DNA of 64,000 nucleotides from Vibrio hyugaensis (GTDB taxonomy: Bacteria; Pseudomonadota; Gammaproteobacteria; Enterobacterales; Vibrionaceae). Within the stretch, counting starts at the first letter, position 1, and each line of letters begins with the position of its first letter. The stretch lies in contig NZ_CP025794.1 in NCBI RefSeq assembly GCF_002906655.1, positions 3,348,001 through 3,412,000 on the forward strand. The letters are read 5' to 3'. Below, in pieces: positions 49,586 to 58,182 of this stretch. The translations under genes were made by a program, and so were the position numbers. Under the pieces are notes generated by a model. It did no database searches and was not told the DNA's origin. It saw only the letters and a program-made list of their open reading frames with translations.

Positions 49586-50215
49586 ATGGACGTTGCTAAA
49601 ATGTATGATGAAGTATCTGAGCGCTATCAGAAATTAATCGAAGACAGCCAATACGTTGGTCCGCGCTGGATAGATGGGAAGTTAAAAACGCTCAATCTCC
49701 AACAAGCTTCTGCTCTTGATTTGGCTTGTGCCACAGGCAGTATTGGGGAAGTCATCAAAACGCATTACCCGGACGTTACTCTACACGGCTTGGATATCTC
49801 ATCCAAAATGGTCGATAAAGCGCGCGAGACAAACCTCTATCAAAGTGTCAACGTTCATAATCTCGACCAACCTTTCTCTCCTATTTTCAATCAAACCTTC
49901 GACATCATCACCGCTCTCGGATTCACGGAATTCCTTACCAATCCCCAATCGCTACTTCAATGCGTTACAAACAAGCTCAATGCTGACGGACGCTGTTTTA
50001 TCAGTTTCCAATGTCACGACCCAGAAAGAAAAGACCTACCAAGAAACACCTACAGCGGCACGGTTGTGCATACGGCTTACACCGAGAGTGAAGTCCGCGA
50101 ATTCAGCCACAACGCAGGGCTAGAAGTGGTGTCTTTAGAAAACCTCGTCGGCTACACATCAGGTGCAGGTTATGTATGTCGTTACCTGCTCTTAGAGCTA
50201 AGAAAGCCAAGTTAA
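49586..50215 (+). CDS. Class I SAM-dependent methyltransferase
   Basis: 209 aa from the ATG at 49586, chosen because AAGGAGG is placed just before it; an upstream TTG at 49547 is unlikely. The SAM-binding motif I is ALDLACATGSIGE (about residues 37-49). Motif IV region is FDIITALGFTEFL. The substrate is unknown. It is the first of a run of tightly spaced same-strand genes reaching 52385. Confidence 0.82.
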   Translation: MDVAKMYDEVSERYQKLIEDSQYVGPRWIDGKLKTLNLQQASALDLACATGSIGEVIKTHYPDVTLHGLDISSKMVDKARETNLYQSVNVHNLDQPFSPIFNQTFDIITALGFTEFLTNPQSLLQCVTNKLNADGRCFISFQCHDPERKDLPRNTYSGTVVHTAYTESEVREFSHNAGLEVVSLENLVGYTSGAGYVCRYLLLELRKPS

Positions 50216-50240
50216 TCAATTAAATAAACAAGGACTGTTT

Positions 50241-50996
50241 TTGAAGACACAAGACCTGAGTGAGTTCGAATCGGGCATGGAATACGATGCGCAGTATGAT
50301 AAACATTACGAATACGGTATCGCTCTGATACAAAGTCACATTTCCGCGATGGATGCTCGAAGTTTGCTGGATGTGTGCTGTGGCACGGGGATTGTCACAA
50401 TCCCTGTTGCGAAAGGGCTTGATTGTGCTGTCGGTATTGATATTGCAGAGGGCATGTTAAAACAAGCTAAACGCAAAGCGCAGAGGCTAGGGAACCTTTC
50501 TTTTTTGCAGCAGGATGCCACTAAATTCTCTCTCGATAAACGGTTCGACATGGCGATCATGACAGGCAACGCTTTCCAAGCTTTCCTCTCTGATGAGATG
50601 TTAGCTGATGTCCTCCACTCGATCTCTAATCACCTTGAGAAAGGTGGTCGTTTCCTCTTTGATACCCGCCTACCAACGTCCGAGAATCTGGAAATTGATT
50701 CTGAAATGTCACTGTGGCAAACCTATCAACTGCCAGATAAAGGCGAAGTGAAGTACATGGGTATGAGCGAACACTATGACGATGAGAACGCGATTCTTTA
50801 CTTGAAGAAAGTACGTCATTACCAAGATGGGACAACGGCCTACTCAAGCATTGATTTGAAGTACCGACAACTAGATGAGATTGAAGTATTTCTTGAACAA
50901 GCGGGTTTTCGCGTTATCGAAAAGTTTGGTTCGTGGACAGAAGAGAAGTTAACGGTTAACTCAAACAATCTTATTTGTGTCGCAGAGAAATTTTGA
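50241..50996 (+). CDS. Class I SAM-dependent methyltransferase
   Basis: 251 aa starting at TTG 50241 with AGGA upstream; ATG 50277 is an alternative. Motif I is LLDVCCGTGIVTIPVA, followed by VGIDIAEGMLKQAKRKA. It differs clearly from the methyltransferase just upstream, so the pair is not a recent duplication. The C-terminal half has a beta-strand-rich insert (YLKKVRHYQDGTTAY). Substrate unknown. Confidence 0.82.
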   Translation: MKTQDLSEFESGMEYDAQYDKHYEYGIALIQSHISAMDARSLLDVCCGTGIVTIPVAKGLDCAVGIDIAEGMLKQAKRKAQRLGNLSFLQQDATKFSLDKRFDMAIMTGNAFQAFLSDEMLADVLHSISNHLEKGGRFLFDTRLPTSENLEIDSEMSLWQTYQLPDKGEVKYMGMSEHYDDENAILYLKKVRHYQDGTTAYSSIDLKYRQLDEIEVFLEQAGFRVIEKFGSWTEEKLTVNSNNLICVAEKF

Positions 50997-51013
50997 TTTA
51001 TAGGGAACGTTTA

Positions 51014-51445
51014 ATGCAAGGGTATCGCATCAGTACCGCCTTTGAAGATATGGATCTTGATTGCATCCATCAATTCATCTCGCAAGGCTATTGGGCGAAA
51101 GGTGTGCCGAGAGAAACGTTAGATAAAGCAATACGAAACTCCTTTTGTTTCGGCGTGTTCACTGAGTCGAATCAACAAGTCGCGTTTGCTCGCCTTATTA
51201 CTGACAAAGCCACCTTCGCTTATCTCGCCGATGTTTTCGTGCTCCCTGAGTACCGCGGCAATGGCATTAGCAAGTGGTTGGTTTCTGAAATCGTGTCCCA
51301 TTCAGAGCTTCAAGGTTTACGTAGAGTAATGCTCGCAACGCGCGACGCACATGGTTTGTACGCACAATATGGCTTTAAGCCTATCGAGCCTGTTGAAAAC
51401 TTTATGCAAATTTGGAACCCCGGTGTATACCAAGGTGACGATTAA
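51014..51445 (+). CDS. GNAT family N-acetyltransferase
   Basis: 143 aa from the ATG at 51014 with AGGGA upstream; the longer frame back to 50975 overlaps the methyltransferase. The acetyl-CoA motif A is VFVLPEYRGNGISKWLV, and the C-terminal GLYAQYGFKP segment is typical. Its stop overlaps the next start (TAATG), which indicates translational coupling. Substrate unknown. Confidence 0.85.
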   Translation: MQGYRISTAFEDMDLDCIHQFISQGYWAKGVPRETLDKAIRNSFCFGVFTESNQQVAFARLITDKATFAYLADVFVLPEYRGNGISKWLVSEIVSHSELQGLRRVMLATRDAHGLYAQYGFKPIEPVENFMQIWNPGVYQGDD

Positions 51446-51975
51446 TGAGATTGGAAGCACAAGATGTAGCAATTAGGTATCTTGAAGAGTTGGACGCCGT
51501 TCCTTTGTTTGAAAACTACCTTGGTGATGATCAAGCGTGTTTGTATATCAACCGACAAGCGCATCAAAGCTCAAAACAGACGTTACAAGCCATCAAAAAA
51601 TGGAGCACTCAATATGAGTTGGATCAACCCAATATCTTGGTATTCGCAATCGAAGAAACATCCTCTCAAGATCCCATTGGCTGCTTAGTCTTAATCCCTG
51701 AAAAAAGCACCAGCGAAATTCACTTTGGTATCTCTAGGAATTATCAAGGCAAAGGTTATGCGACTCAGGCATGCCAGCTCGGTATTGAGTATTTGACAAG
51801 GATGGGAGTAGAGCAGATTCATACTGCTCCTCATATCGACCATCAAGCCAGTCTTCGCGTGCTCGAAAAATGTGGATTTAAGAAGCAAGGCGTGTTGAAG
51901 GAATACACGGTATTTCCTGCGTTGAGTGCGTTTCCGCAGGACTGTTTGAACATGTGGTTTAAAAGGGCTGAATAA
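51445..51975 (+). CDS. GNAT family N-acetyltransferase (RimJ-like)
   Basis: 176 aa. The acetyl-CoA-binding part IHFGISRNYQGKGYATQA is near residues 92-109, followed by ASLRVLEKCGFKKQG as in RimJ/RimL-type acetyltransferases. It is coupled to both neighbours by TAATG overlaps at 51445 and 51975. The acceptor molecule is unknown. Confidence 0.85.
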   Translation: MRLEAQDVAIRYLEELDAVPLFENYLGDDQACLYINRQAHQSSKQTLQAIKKWSTQYELDQPNILVFAIEETSSQDPIGCLVLIPEKSTSEIHFGISRNYQGKGYATQACQLGIEYLTRMGVEQIHTAPHIDHQASLRVLEKCGFKKQGVLKEYTVFPALSAFPQDCLNMWFKRAE

Positions 51976-52385
51976 TGAAATGGGCACTATGGTTTGTCGC
52001 TTTTATCACGATAGAAGTGGCGGCAAATGAGCCACTTAGAATCGCGGTCAGTCAAACACCATATTCTGCTGTTTTACAGCTCACGAGTTTTGAAGAAGTA
52101 GAGCAAGGTGGTGATGCCTACTACAAAATTCAAGCTGAAGTATTGGAAGACATCAGAGGGAACTCTTCCTCCCACATCTATTTCAACATGCACGCAGAGA
52201 TGGGAGATGAGCCGAATTTAGACACTGCACCTGTGATCATTACGCTTTGTCATGATGAGCAAGGGTTCTTTTGGCCGAGCACTGGGTCGGAGTTTATGGC
52301 GAGTAAGCAAAATGTTTCCATTGCTAAAGACGTGGCAGAACACCTAAATGTAAAGCAAATATCGTTTTCTCATTGTCCACAATAG
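51975..52385 (+). CDS. Secreted hypothetical protein
   Basis: 136 aa with a short signal peptide (KWALWFVAFITIEVAANE). Two cysteines (TLCHDEQG, FSHCPQ) may form a disulfide. I do not recognise the family. It is translationally coupled to the upstream acetyltransferase gene (TAATG), which supports it as a real gene. Confidence 0.65.
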   Translation: MKWALWFVAFITIEVAANEPLRIAVSQTPYSAVLQLTSFEEVEQGGDAYYKIQAEVLEDIRGNSSSHIYFNMHAEMGDEPNLDTAPVIITLCHDEQGFFWPSTGSEFMASKQNVSIAKDVAEHLNVKQISFSHCPQ

Positions 52386-52574
52386 CAGACGTGGAGCCAT
52401 GATAACTGCAAAGTATTCTTAAGTAATTGTTTATTTAAGTTACTGAAAATAAATAACTGTCATACCATTGCCGCTATGGTGTCACATGACAGAATAGCGA
52501 CTGTCGCTTGTACGTCGTTTTAATCGATCAGCGCTTACGGCACGATGTGAACATCATTGAATGAATAGGGATAT

Positions 52575-52946
52575 ATGATGCAAACAGGGAAAACAATTTT
52601 AACCAGTTACTTTGAATGGAAAGGACATGACATTACTGTTCAAATTTCAATGTTAAGTGGAAAAGAATGGGTTTACGTCGATGACGAGCTCGTATCTCAA
52701 AAGTCCAATTGGTGCTTTAAATCCAGCCATATGCTTGAGATTGAAGGAGAGAAATTGGAAGTCCAAATTTGCTTAAACGGTAAGTGGATGATAACGGTCT
52801 TCCTGAAAAAGGGTTATCGAAGTATTGATGAGTATGAATTTGGGTTAACTCATCTCCAAATTCTCAAAGGCATCGGTGTTGCTTTTGCGTGTGGCTTAAT
52901 TGTTGGTTTTGTAACTGTCGCTGCATTTTTTGGTGGTAAAGGGTGA
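52575..52946 (+). CDS. Hypothetical protein with a C-terminal membrane helix
   Basis: 123 aa (ATG 52575 or 52578; AGGG precedes both). The soluble N-terminal part is beta-rich (WKGHDITVQISML, KWMITVFLKKG). One helix near the end (GIGVAFACGLIVGFVTVAAFF) carries it into the membrane. Family not recognised. The stop is 4 bp before the XRE regulator, which also has a C-terminal membrane helix, so they look like an interacting pair. Confidence 0.6.
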   Translation: MMQTGKTILTSYFEWKGHDITVQISMLSGKEWVYVDDELVSQKSNWCFKSSHMLEIEGEKLEVQICLNGKWMITVFLKKGYRSIDEYEFGLTHLQILKGIGVAFACGLIVGFVTVAAFFGGKG

Positions 52947-52950
52947 ATAG

Positions 52951-53274
52951 ATGCAATTAGATACCTCAAAAATTCGCCACCTAAGGCAGCACAAAGCATG
53001 GACCCAACAACAACTCGCTGATATCTGTGGCTTAAGTTTACGCACCATACAACGTGTTGAGCTTCACGGAAGTGCTTCTTTGGAGACTGGTCGCTCTCTG
53101 GCTGCTGCATTTGATACTGAATACACTGCACTTTTGGTAAATGCTAAACCTGATAGCCACGGGAGTAATAACCCCTCATCTTTTAGCGATTCTCCTAACC
53201 TTATATTTATTAGTGTAGGGATGTTTGCGTTTGGTGTCTTGGTCGGTGCACTTGCAATGATTCTATTAAGATAA
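52951..53274 (+). CDS. Membrane-anchored XRE-type regulator
   Basis: 107 aa. An HTH_3 domain covers residues ~6-58 (KIRHLRQHKAWTQQQLADIC and LSLRTIQRVE are visible). A Ser/Asn-rich linker follows, then a single C-terminal transmembrane helix (ISVGMFAFGVLVGALAMIL). A DNA-binding domain fused to a membrane anchor suggests one-component signalling or control by the membrane partner just upstream. AGGGTG precedes the ATG. Confidence 0.78.
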   Translation: MQLDTSKIRHLRQHKAWTQQQLADICGLSLRTIQRVELHGSASLETGRSLAAAFDTEYTALLVNAKPDSHGSNNPSSFSDSPNLIFISVGMFAFGVLVGALAMILLR

Positions 53275-53288
53275 ACTGGGCTACGCTG

Positions 53289-53317
53289 CATGCCCAAAGC
53301 AATGTGCTCTGGGCATG
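53289..53317. terminator. Hairpin between convergent XRE and GNAT genes
   Basis: CATGCCCA and TGGGCATG form an 8-bp stem, continued by AGCA/TGCT around a 3-nt loop. It has no T-run but is symmetric and sits between two convergent genes. Confidence 0.65.
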
Positions 53318-53322
53318 ACATA

Positions 53323-53832
53323 TTAGGCGACTTGTTCGTCTGGGTGACCCCACATCAATGGTTCTGCATAAGGGCCTTTGATGGATGAGGTTGATTCGCC
53401 AATACCATCTAATGCGCCTGGTGTTAATTCACGTGCAAACCAACATTCCAAAGGTGCCTGCGTTCTTACTGGTGGCAACACATTGTGCGGCGTGTTGTAG
53501 CGGTTTCCGTAGTGGAACGGCTCACCCATCACAAAGATAACGTCAGCATCTAACTGCTTCTCTGCTTCTTCCATCAATCTTGTCGCGTAGCCTTTGCCTT
53601 GGTATTCAGGTAGTACGGCAAGTGGTGCAAGTACATAGCATTTTAGGTGTGGTGCCGCGTCAATCACGATAGGGGTATAGCACGCATGTGCCACGCCTTC
53701 GTAGACGATTGAAAAGCTGCCATCTGCAATAAGATTGTCGGCAAACTCCGCATAGAGTTTGGCGTGTCTCTCGTCGTATAGTCCACCCGCTTTTGCGAAC
53801 GCTTCGTATTGAATTTGATAAGGTGTATGCAT
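53323..53832 (-). CDS. GNAT family N-acetyltransferase under TetR control
   Basis: 169 aa. The acetyl-CoA motif is LAVLPEYQGKGYATRLMEEA, followed by FVMGEPFHYGNRY, a pattern of the COG3153-like acetyltransferases. AAAGGAG lies before the ATG. A palindrome at 53872-53889 in its promoter nearly matches the one at the promoter of the upstream TetR gene, so that TetR protein likely represses it. Substrate unknown. Confidence 0.82.
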   Translation of the reverse strand: MHTPYQIQYEAFAKAGGLYDERHAKLYAEFADNLIADGSFSIVYEGVAHACYTPIVIDAAPHLKCYVLAPLAVLPEYQGKGYATRLMEEAEKQLDADVIFVMGEPFHYGNRYNTPHNVLPPVRTQAPLECWFARELTPGALDGIGESTSSIKGPYAEPLMWGHPDEQVA

Positions 53833-53871
53833 TGGTTTCTCCTTTGTTTTCTATATTTAACAAATACACCG

Positions 53872-53889
53872 ACTGACCGTACAGTCAGT
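53872..53889. promoter_or_regulatory. TetR-type operator before the GNAT gene
   Basis: ACTGACCG-TA-CAGTCAGT is an 18-bp palindrome with one mismatch. It shares ACTGAC-N6-GTCAGT with the site at 54501 and also the flanking ACCG. It lies 40-57 bp upstream of the GNAT start. Confidence 0.75.
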
Positions 53890-53899
53890 GTATTTGGTC

Positions 53900-53927
53900 A
53901 AAAAAAACACGCACCGATATGTGCATG
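53900..53927 (-). terminator. Terminator of the TetR gene
   Basis: CACGCAC (53908-53914) pairs with GTGCATG (53921-53927, one G-T pair). On the minus strand eight T residues follow (53907-53900). It separates the TetR and GNAT units. Confidence 0.85.
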
Positions 53928-53940
53928 ATTTTTGGTATTT

Positions 53941-54480
53941 CTAACAGTACTTTTTGATGAACTCTTGTCTGATTTCTTCGATAGGGAAATCCTCATTGAG
54001 TAAGTAGTTCATGGCAATGCCGTCGATTTCTGCGATGAACATTTTTGTCACGACAGAAGGGTTCGAGTGCCCCAGTGAACGGAAGACTTCTTCAGTGGAT
54101 GCCTGTAAACCTTGGTAGCGTTCGTCTACCAGGTCGACAACAATCGCTCTGGTTGTCGGGTGAACCATCACACTAAAGTTGAACTGGTATATCTTGCGAT
54201 GTTCAGGAACTGTCATGCCATCGAAGATCGAGTGGATCATCGCTTCAATGCCACCTTCTTCGTTGGATAAATGCTCATCATTTTTATCAGTTTCTTCAAT
54301 GATCTGAGTGATATGAACAAAAACTTCTCTCAACAGCTCGTTTTTATTTTTGAAGTGATGAAACACCAAACCTTTTGAAATCTCAGCCTTCTCACAAATG
54401 GTGGAGACGGGCGTTTTCTCAAAACCATGTTCCGCAAATAATTGCGTTGCAACTTCAATGATCTGTTGTCGTTTGTCCAT
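53941..54480 (-). CDS. TetR/AcrR family repressor
   Basis: 179 aa from the ATG at 54480; a GTG at 54489 adds three residues. The helix-turn-helix FEKTPVSTICEKAEISKGLV leads into FHHFKNKNELL, as in typical TetR proteins. The C-terminal domain is helical and unassigned. A perfect operator palindrome lies at 54501-54518 just upstream, so it is likely autoregulated, and the same motif stands before the GNAT gene. The ligand is unknown. Confidence 0.88.
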   Translation of the reverse strand: MDKRQQIIEVATQLFAEHGFEKTPVSTICEKAEISKGLVFHHFKNKNELLREVFVHITQIIEETDKNDEHLSNEEGGIEAMIHSIFDGMTVPEHRKIYQFNFSVMVHPTTRAIVVDLVDERYQGLQASTEEVFRSLGHSNPSVVTKMFIAEIDGIAMNYLLNEDFPIEEIRQEFIKKYC

Positions 54481-54500
54481 CGTGTTCACTCTACATACCG

Positions 54501-54518
54501 ACTGACCAACTGGTCAGT
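54501..54518. promoter_or_regulatory. TetR-type operator at the regulator's own promoter
   Basis: ACTGACCA-AC-TGGTCAGT is a perfect inverted repeat with 8-bp arms. It lies 21-38 bp upstream of the TetR start codon. Confidence 0.8.
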
Positions 54519-54737
54519 TTTGCGAATGATCGTGCGTTTCTTTATCCTCCGTCAAGTATTAATAGGATCAAAACTGATTGATTGATGTGTTAGCAGCGAA
54601 GTGAAAATCAAGCATGATAGAAAACGGATACTGTAAACCTCTGTCTAATCACACAATTACCATTACTTTTTTCTAGAAGCATCAAACCTCGTTATTGTCT
54701 CATCCACTAAAGCGGTGCAACGCCATTAGGAGACACC

Positions 54738-55586
54738 ATGATCGTTACCACTCTCGTTGATAATTCTCGTCTTGAGCACAGAACCGATCTCTGTGTCGAG
54801 CGCGGTTTATCGCTGCATATCGACACTGAAGGAACCAAACTGTTGTTCGATATGGGCAGTGGGCGAACGTTTTTCGACAACGCGCCTTTACTAAATATTG
54901 ATATTCAAGAAGTGGATCTCGCCGTTATTTCTCATCGGCATCATGACCATTGCAACGGCACATCTCATTTTCTAGAGCAAAACGGTGTAGCCAAAGTCTA
55001 TTTAAAGTCGTGTGGAGACAAGGACTACTGCTTTCGAGCTTTTGGTTTCAAAAGTGATGTGGGCATCGACAAAGCGTTGTTGGAGAGAACAAGTGGCCGT
55101 ATCGTGCTGGTCACTGAAACGACACAAGTTGCTCCGAATGTTCATGTTATTGCGAAGATCAGCGATAAGTACCCGCAACCAAAAGGTAACCAATATCTCT
55201 ATACCCAATCAAAAGACGGCCGTTATGAAAAAGACACCTTTGAGCACGAGCTACTTTTGGTGATTAAGGAGGAGGATGGCTTAGTTATCTTTACTGGATG
55301 TGCGCACAGCGGAGTATTGAACATGATTGAAACGGCCGTTGAGTTGTTTCCAAACGACAGGATCAAAGCGGTAGTGGGTGGCTTTCATCTTGTGGGCTTA
55401 CCCGTATTTAATAGCATTGGCGGCACTAAAGATGACATCAAAGCATTGGGGATAGCGCTATCTAGATACCCTGTTGAGAAGTTTTACACGGGCCATTGCA
55501 CGGGCATGAAGGCGTATCATTTACTGAAAGAAGTGCTTGGTGATCGTCTGGAGCATTTGCCAACGGGTCGTTGTGTTGAGGTTTAA
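54738..55586 (+). CDS. MBL-fold metallo-hydrolase
   Basis: 282-aa metallo-beta-lactamase-fold protein without a signal peptide. The metal motif SHRHHDHCNG (about residues 66-75) provides the HxHxDH ligands. Further ligands are in FTGCAHSG and GGFHL. The family is related to COG1237, often annotated as dihydropteroate-like or DHAP-type hydrolases. Substrate unknown. It is followed by 195 bp and then the exporter operon, so it may be separate. Confidence 0.82.
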   Translation: MIVTTLVDNSRLEHRTDLCVERGLSLHIDTEGTKLLFDMGSGRTFFDNAPLLNIDIQEVDLAVISHRHHDHCNGTSHFLEQNGVAKVYLKSCGDKDYCFRAFGFKSDVGIDKALLERTSGRIVLVTETTQVAPNVHVIAKISDKYPQPKGNQYLYTQSKDGRYEKDTFEHELLLVIKEEDGLVIFTGCAHSGVLNMIETAVELFPNDRIKAVVGGFHLVGLPVFNSIGGTKDDIKALGIALSRYPVEKFYTGHCTGMKAYHLLKEVLGDRLEHLPTGRCVEV

Positions 55587-55781
55587 TCATCGACCCTGCT
55601 AACGTTTATGATTGTGAGCGAGCCAAATTCCAATCTCAGCTATTCATCTTGCCTATTGTCAAAGCGCCCTGACAAAACCTTACCAAATATGACAGTTTTA
55701 GCGGCTTCAAACCACGGTATCCTTAGAACTTTATGTTCATCAGATGGTCACAAGACTACAAAACAATAATTGGAATCAATA

Positions 55782-56918
55782 ATGGCAAAAACTTGGCTTG
55801 TCGCTGCTGTGAGCGTTGCATTACTTGGCGGCGGTGCGTATTTCTATCTGCAATCTTCGGCTCAACCAGAGGCGTTTCCGACATTGGCAGTGGAAAAGGG
55901 AACCATCGAGAAACAAGCGGTGGCAGTCGGCAATATTGTCCCTGCACATTCTGTATCTATTAAGTCACAGATCGATGGCATCGTGGGTGAGATGTTCGTT
56001 CAGGTCGGTGAAAAGGTCAAGCAAGGCCAACCATTGATTAAGGTTCGTCCGAACCCGACACCTCAAGCGCTTACTGATGCTTCAACAGACTTAATGCGCA
56101 GTGAAGCGGACCTCGAATCAGCCAAACAAAAGCTCGCCAACCTAGAAAGCTTGGTGAAGCAAGACATCATTCCAAAGAATTACGATGAATACGTTAGTGC
56201 GCGTTCAACCGTGAAATCGGCTCAAGCGAACGTACTGCAAAAACGCCAGAACCTCGAATTAATTCGCAGCGGTGAAGCTTCTATTGGTGACGCTCGTTTA
56301 ACCTCAACCATTTATGCACCAATTGATGGCACAGTATTAAACCGCAAAGTCGAAGTCGGTGAACCAATCATCTCGACCGAATCTAGCCAAGCCGCGACAG
56401 AAATGATGTCTCTGGCGGACATGAACAGTCTGATTTTTAAAGGCAGCGTGAGCGAGCATGATGCCGCGCAGCTTTCTCCGGGTATGCCAGTTCTACTAAC
56501 CGTGGCGCCGTATCCCGATGTGGAAATCTCCGGCGTGCTGACCAAAGTGGCGATTCAATCAGAAAACCTAAACTCGCCTGAAGGCAATACGTCTGCAAAA
56601 AGCTTCGATAACGGGTTTGAGGTCGAAGTGGGTGAGCTGAAGATCCCGCAAGAAGTGTTGCTGCGTTCGGGCTTCTCATCAACGGCACAAATCACACTGA
56701 AGAAATCTGAGAACGTATTAACCTTACCAGAACGAGCGCTGCAATTTGATGGCGACACGCCAAACGTATTGATCCCTGATAGTTCAGAGCAAGGCTTCCA
56801 CAAACAGGAAGTGAAGCTAGGCTTGTCGGACGGCATCAATGTAGAAGTGTTAGATGGTGTTGAGCTAGATGAAGAGATCATCGATAACAGCATGATGATG
56901 GGAGCTGCACATGGCTAA
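55782..56918 (+). CDS. Periplasmic adaptor (membrane fusion) protein, MacA/HlyD-like
   Basis: 378 aa from the ATG at 55782 (GGAAT upstream). An N-terminal anchor helix (WLVAAVSVALLGGGAYFYL) is followed by lipoyl halves (VSIKSQIDGIVGEMFVQVGEKVKQG), a coiled-coil hairpin (about residues 95-165) and beta-barrel domains. It bridges the inner-membrane permeases with the TolC-like channel. The stop overlaps the next start by eight bases. Confidence 0.9.
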   Translation: MAKTWLVAAVSVALLGGGAYFYLQSSAQPEAFPTLAVEKGTIEKQAVAVGNIVPAHSVSIKSQIDGIVGEMFVQVGEKVKQGQPLIKVRPNPTPQALTDASTDLMRSEADLESAKQKLANLESLVKQDIIPKNYDEYVSARSTVKSAQANVLQKRQNLELIRSGEASIGDARLTSTIYAPIDGTVLNRKVEVGEPIISTESSQAATEMMSLADMNSLIFKGSVSEHDAAQLSPGMPVLLTVAPYPDVEISGVLTKVAIQSENLNSPEGNTSAKSFDNGFEVEVGELKIPQEVLLRSGFSSTAQITLKKSENVLTLPERALQFDGDTPNVLIPDSSEQGFHKQEVKLGLSDGINVEVLDGVELDEEIIDNSMMMGAAHG

Positions 56919-58182
56919 GCTGCACTTATCTAAAATTGGTGTTGCGATATTAGCGGCAACACTCAGCTTACCAAGCTATGCGATTTCGATTGAACAAGCG
57001 TGGCAACAGGCAAAGCAAAGTGACCCAAATTACGAGAAAGCCAAAATTGGTGTTCAACTTGGTGAAGTGGGTGTCGATGCAAGCCGTAGTTCACTCTTAC
57101 CCGGTTTGAGTGCGACAGCATCGGCGAATTGGAGCGAATCTGCCGACAATACCAATAGTTATGGCGCATCGCTTTCTCAAACCATTTGGGACAGCAGCTT
57201 GTGGTCGGATCTAGACCAAGCGAATGCCAATTACATCAAAGCGCAGCTTGAACTGGCTCAATCACATAATGAATTAGCACAAAGATTGCTTTCATCGTAT
57301 TTGGATGTCGCAAGTGCACAAGGCGACCTTCAACTGGCGCAATCCAAGTTGGAAGAAGGCAATAAACTGCTGAAGATCATCGAGAAGCGTTACCTCGCGG
57401 GTAAAGTGAAATCGGTGGATGTTGAAGAGATTCGAGCAACACAAGTCGCGGACAGAGCCGGTATCTTGAATGCGCGTTCTGATTTAGAAGTGAAGCGAGC
57501 GGAACTGGCTGCGTTGATCAATCAAATCCCGCAAAACGTCGATCAAATTCGTACTGATTCGCTTGTTCAACCGCCCTTGCTGGTGGACTCTCAAGAGCAA
57601 TGGTTAAAGCTTGCTAAAGACAGCAGCCCAGAGTTGCTGGTGGCAGCCCAGAACGTCAAAGCCAGTGAGTTTGCCAAAGATTCTGCACAAGGTGGGTATT
57701 ACCCAACGTTAAAAGGGAACGTTGGCTACAACGATGATGACCGACGTAAAGACGGCGAGTTCAATGCAGGCATTACACTCAGTGTGCCCATTGATTTGAA
57801 CGGCGCAACGCGAGCAAGAGTCGATGAGGCGTCACTCAATACCCTAAGTGCAAAGCAAGATCTACGTCGAGTGGAAATCGATATTCAAAAGCGCGTGATC
57901 CAGCAGTTTACTCAAGTCGACATCAATTGGAACCAAGTTTTGATGGCAGACGAATTGGTTACTTCTCGTGAGAAAGTGCTGCGCAGCAAAGAGAAGCTTT
58001 ATGATGCGGGTTTGCTCGAAGTATCAGAAGTGATTAGTGCACACAACAGCTTGTTTGAGGCGAAAAACAGCCTACAAACCAACTTGTACAACTATTGGCG
58101 TCAGCGTATCGGCTTGTTGCAAACCGCAGGTAAGTTAGATGACGACACCATGGCGCTGATCTCCCGAGCGTTTAATTCATGA
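56911..58182 (+). CDS. TolC-family outer-membrane efflux channel
   Basis: 423 aa. The signal peptide ends near residue 24 (SYAISIEQAW). Two OEP repeats with long helices are visible, and the GNVGYNDDDRR and LYDAGLLEVSEVI segments are typical of the family. A channel inside the same operon as its ABC permeases gives a self-contained exporter. It overlaps the permease start by four bases (ATGA). Confidence 0.9.
   Translation: MAKLHLSKIGVAILAATLSLPSYAISIEQAWQQAKQSDPNYEKAKIGVQLGEVGVDASRSSLLPGLSATASANWSESADNTNSYGASLSQTIWDSSLWSDLDQANANYIKAQLELAQSHNELAQRLLSSYLDVASAQGDLQLAQSKLEEGNKLLKIIEKRYLAGKVKSVDVEEIRATQVADRAGILNARSDLEVKRAELAALINQIPQNVDQIRTDSLVQPPLLVDSQEQWLKLAKDSSPELLVAAQNVKASEFAKDSAQGGYYPTLKGNVGYNDDDRRKDGEFNAGITLSVPIDLNGATRARVDEASLNTLSAKQDLRRVEIDIQKRVIQQFTQVDINWNQVLMADELVTSREKVLRSKEKLYDAGLLEVSEVISAHNSLFEAKNSLQTNLYNYWRQRIGLLQTAGKLDDDTMALISRAFNS

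Noticed and set aside
49586..53832. Run of methyltransferase and GNAT genes as integron gene cassettes
   Set aside because: Vibrio superintegron cassettes are separated by attC (VCR-like) repeats. None are visible here, and several genes overlap by a base, which cassettes do not.
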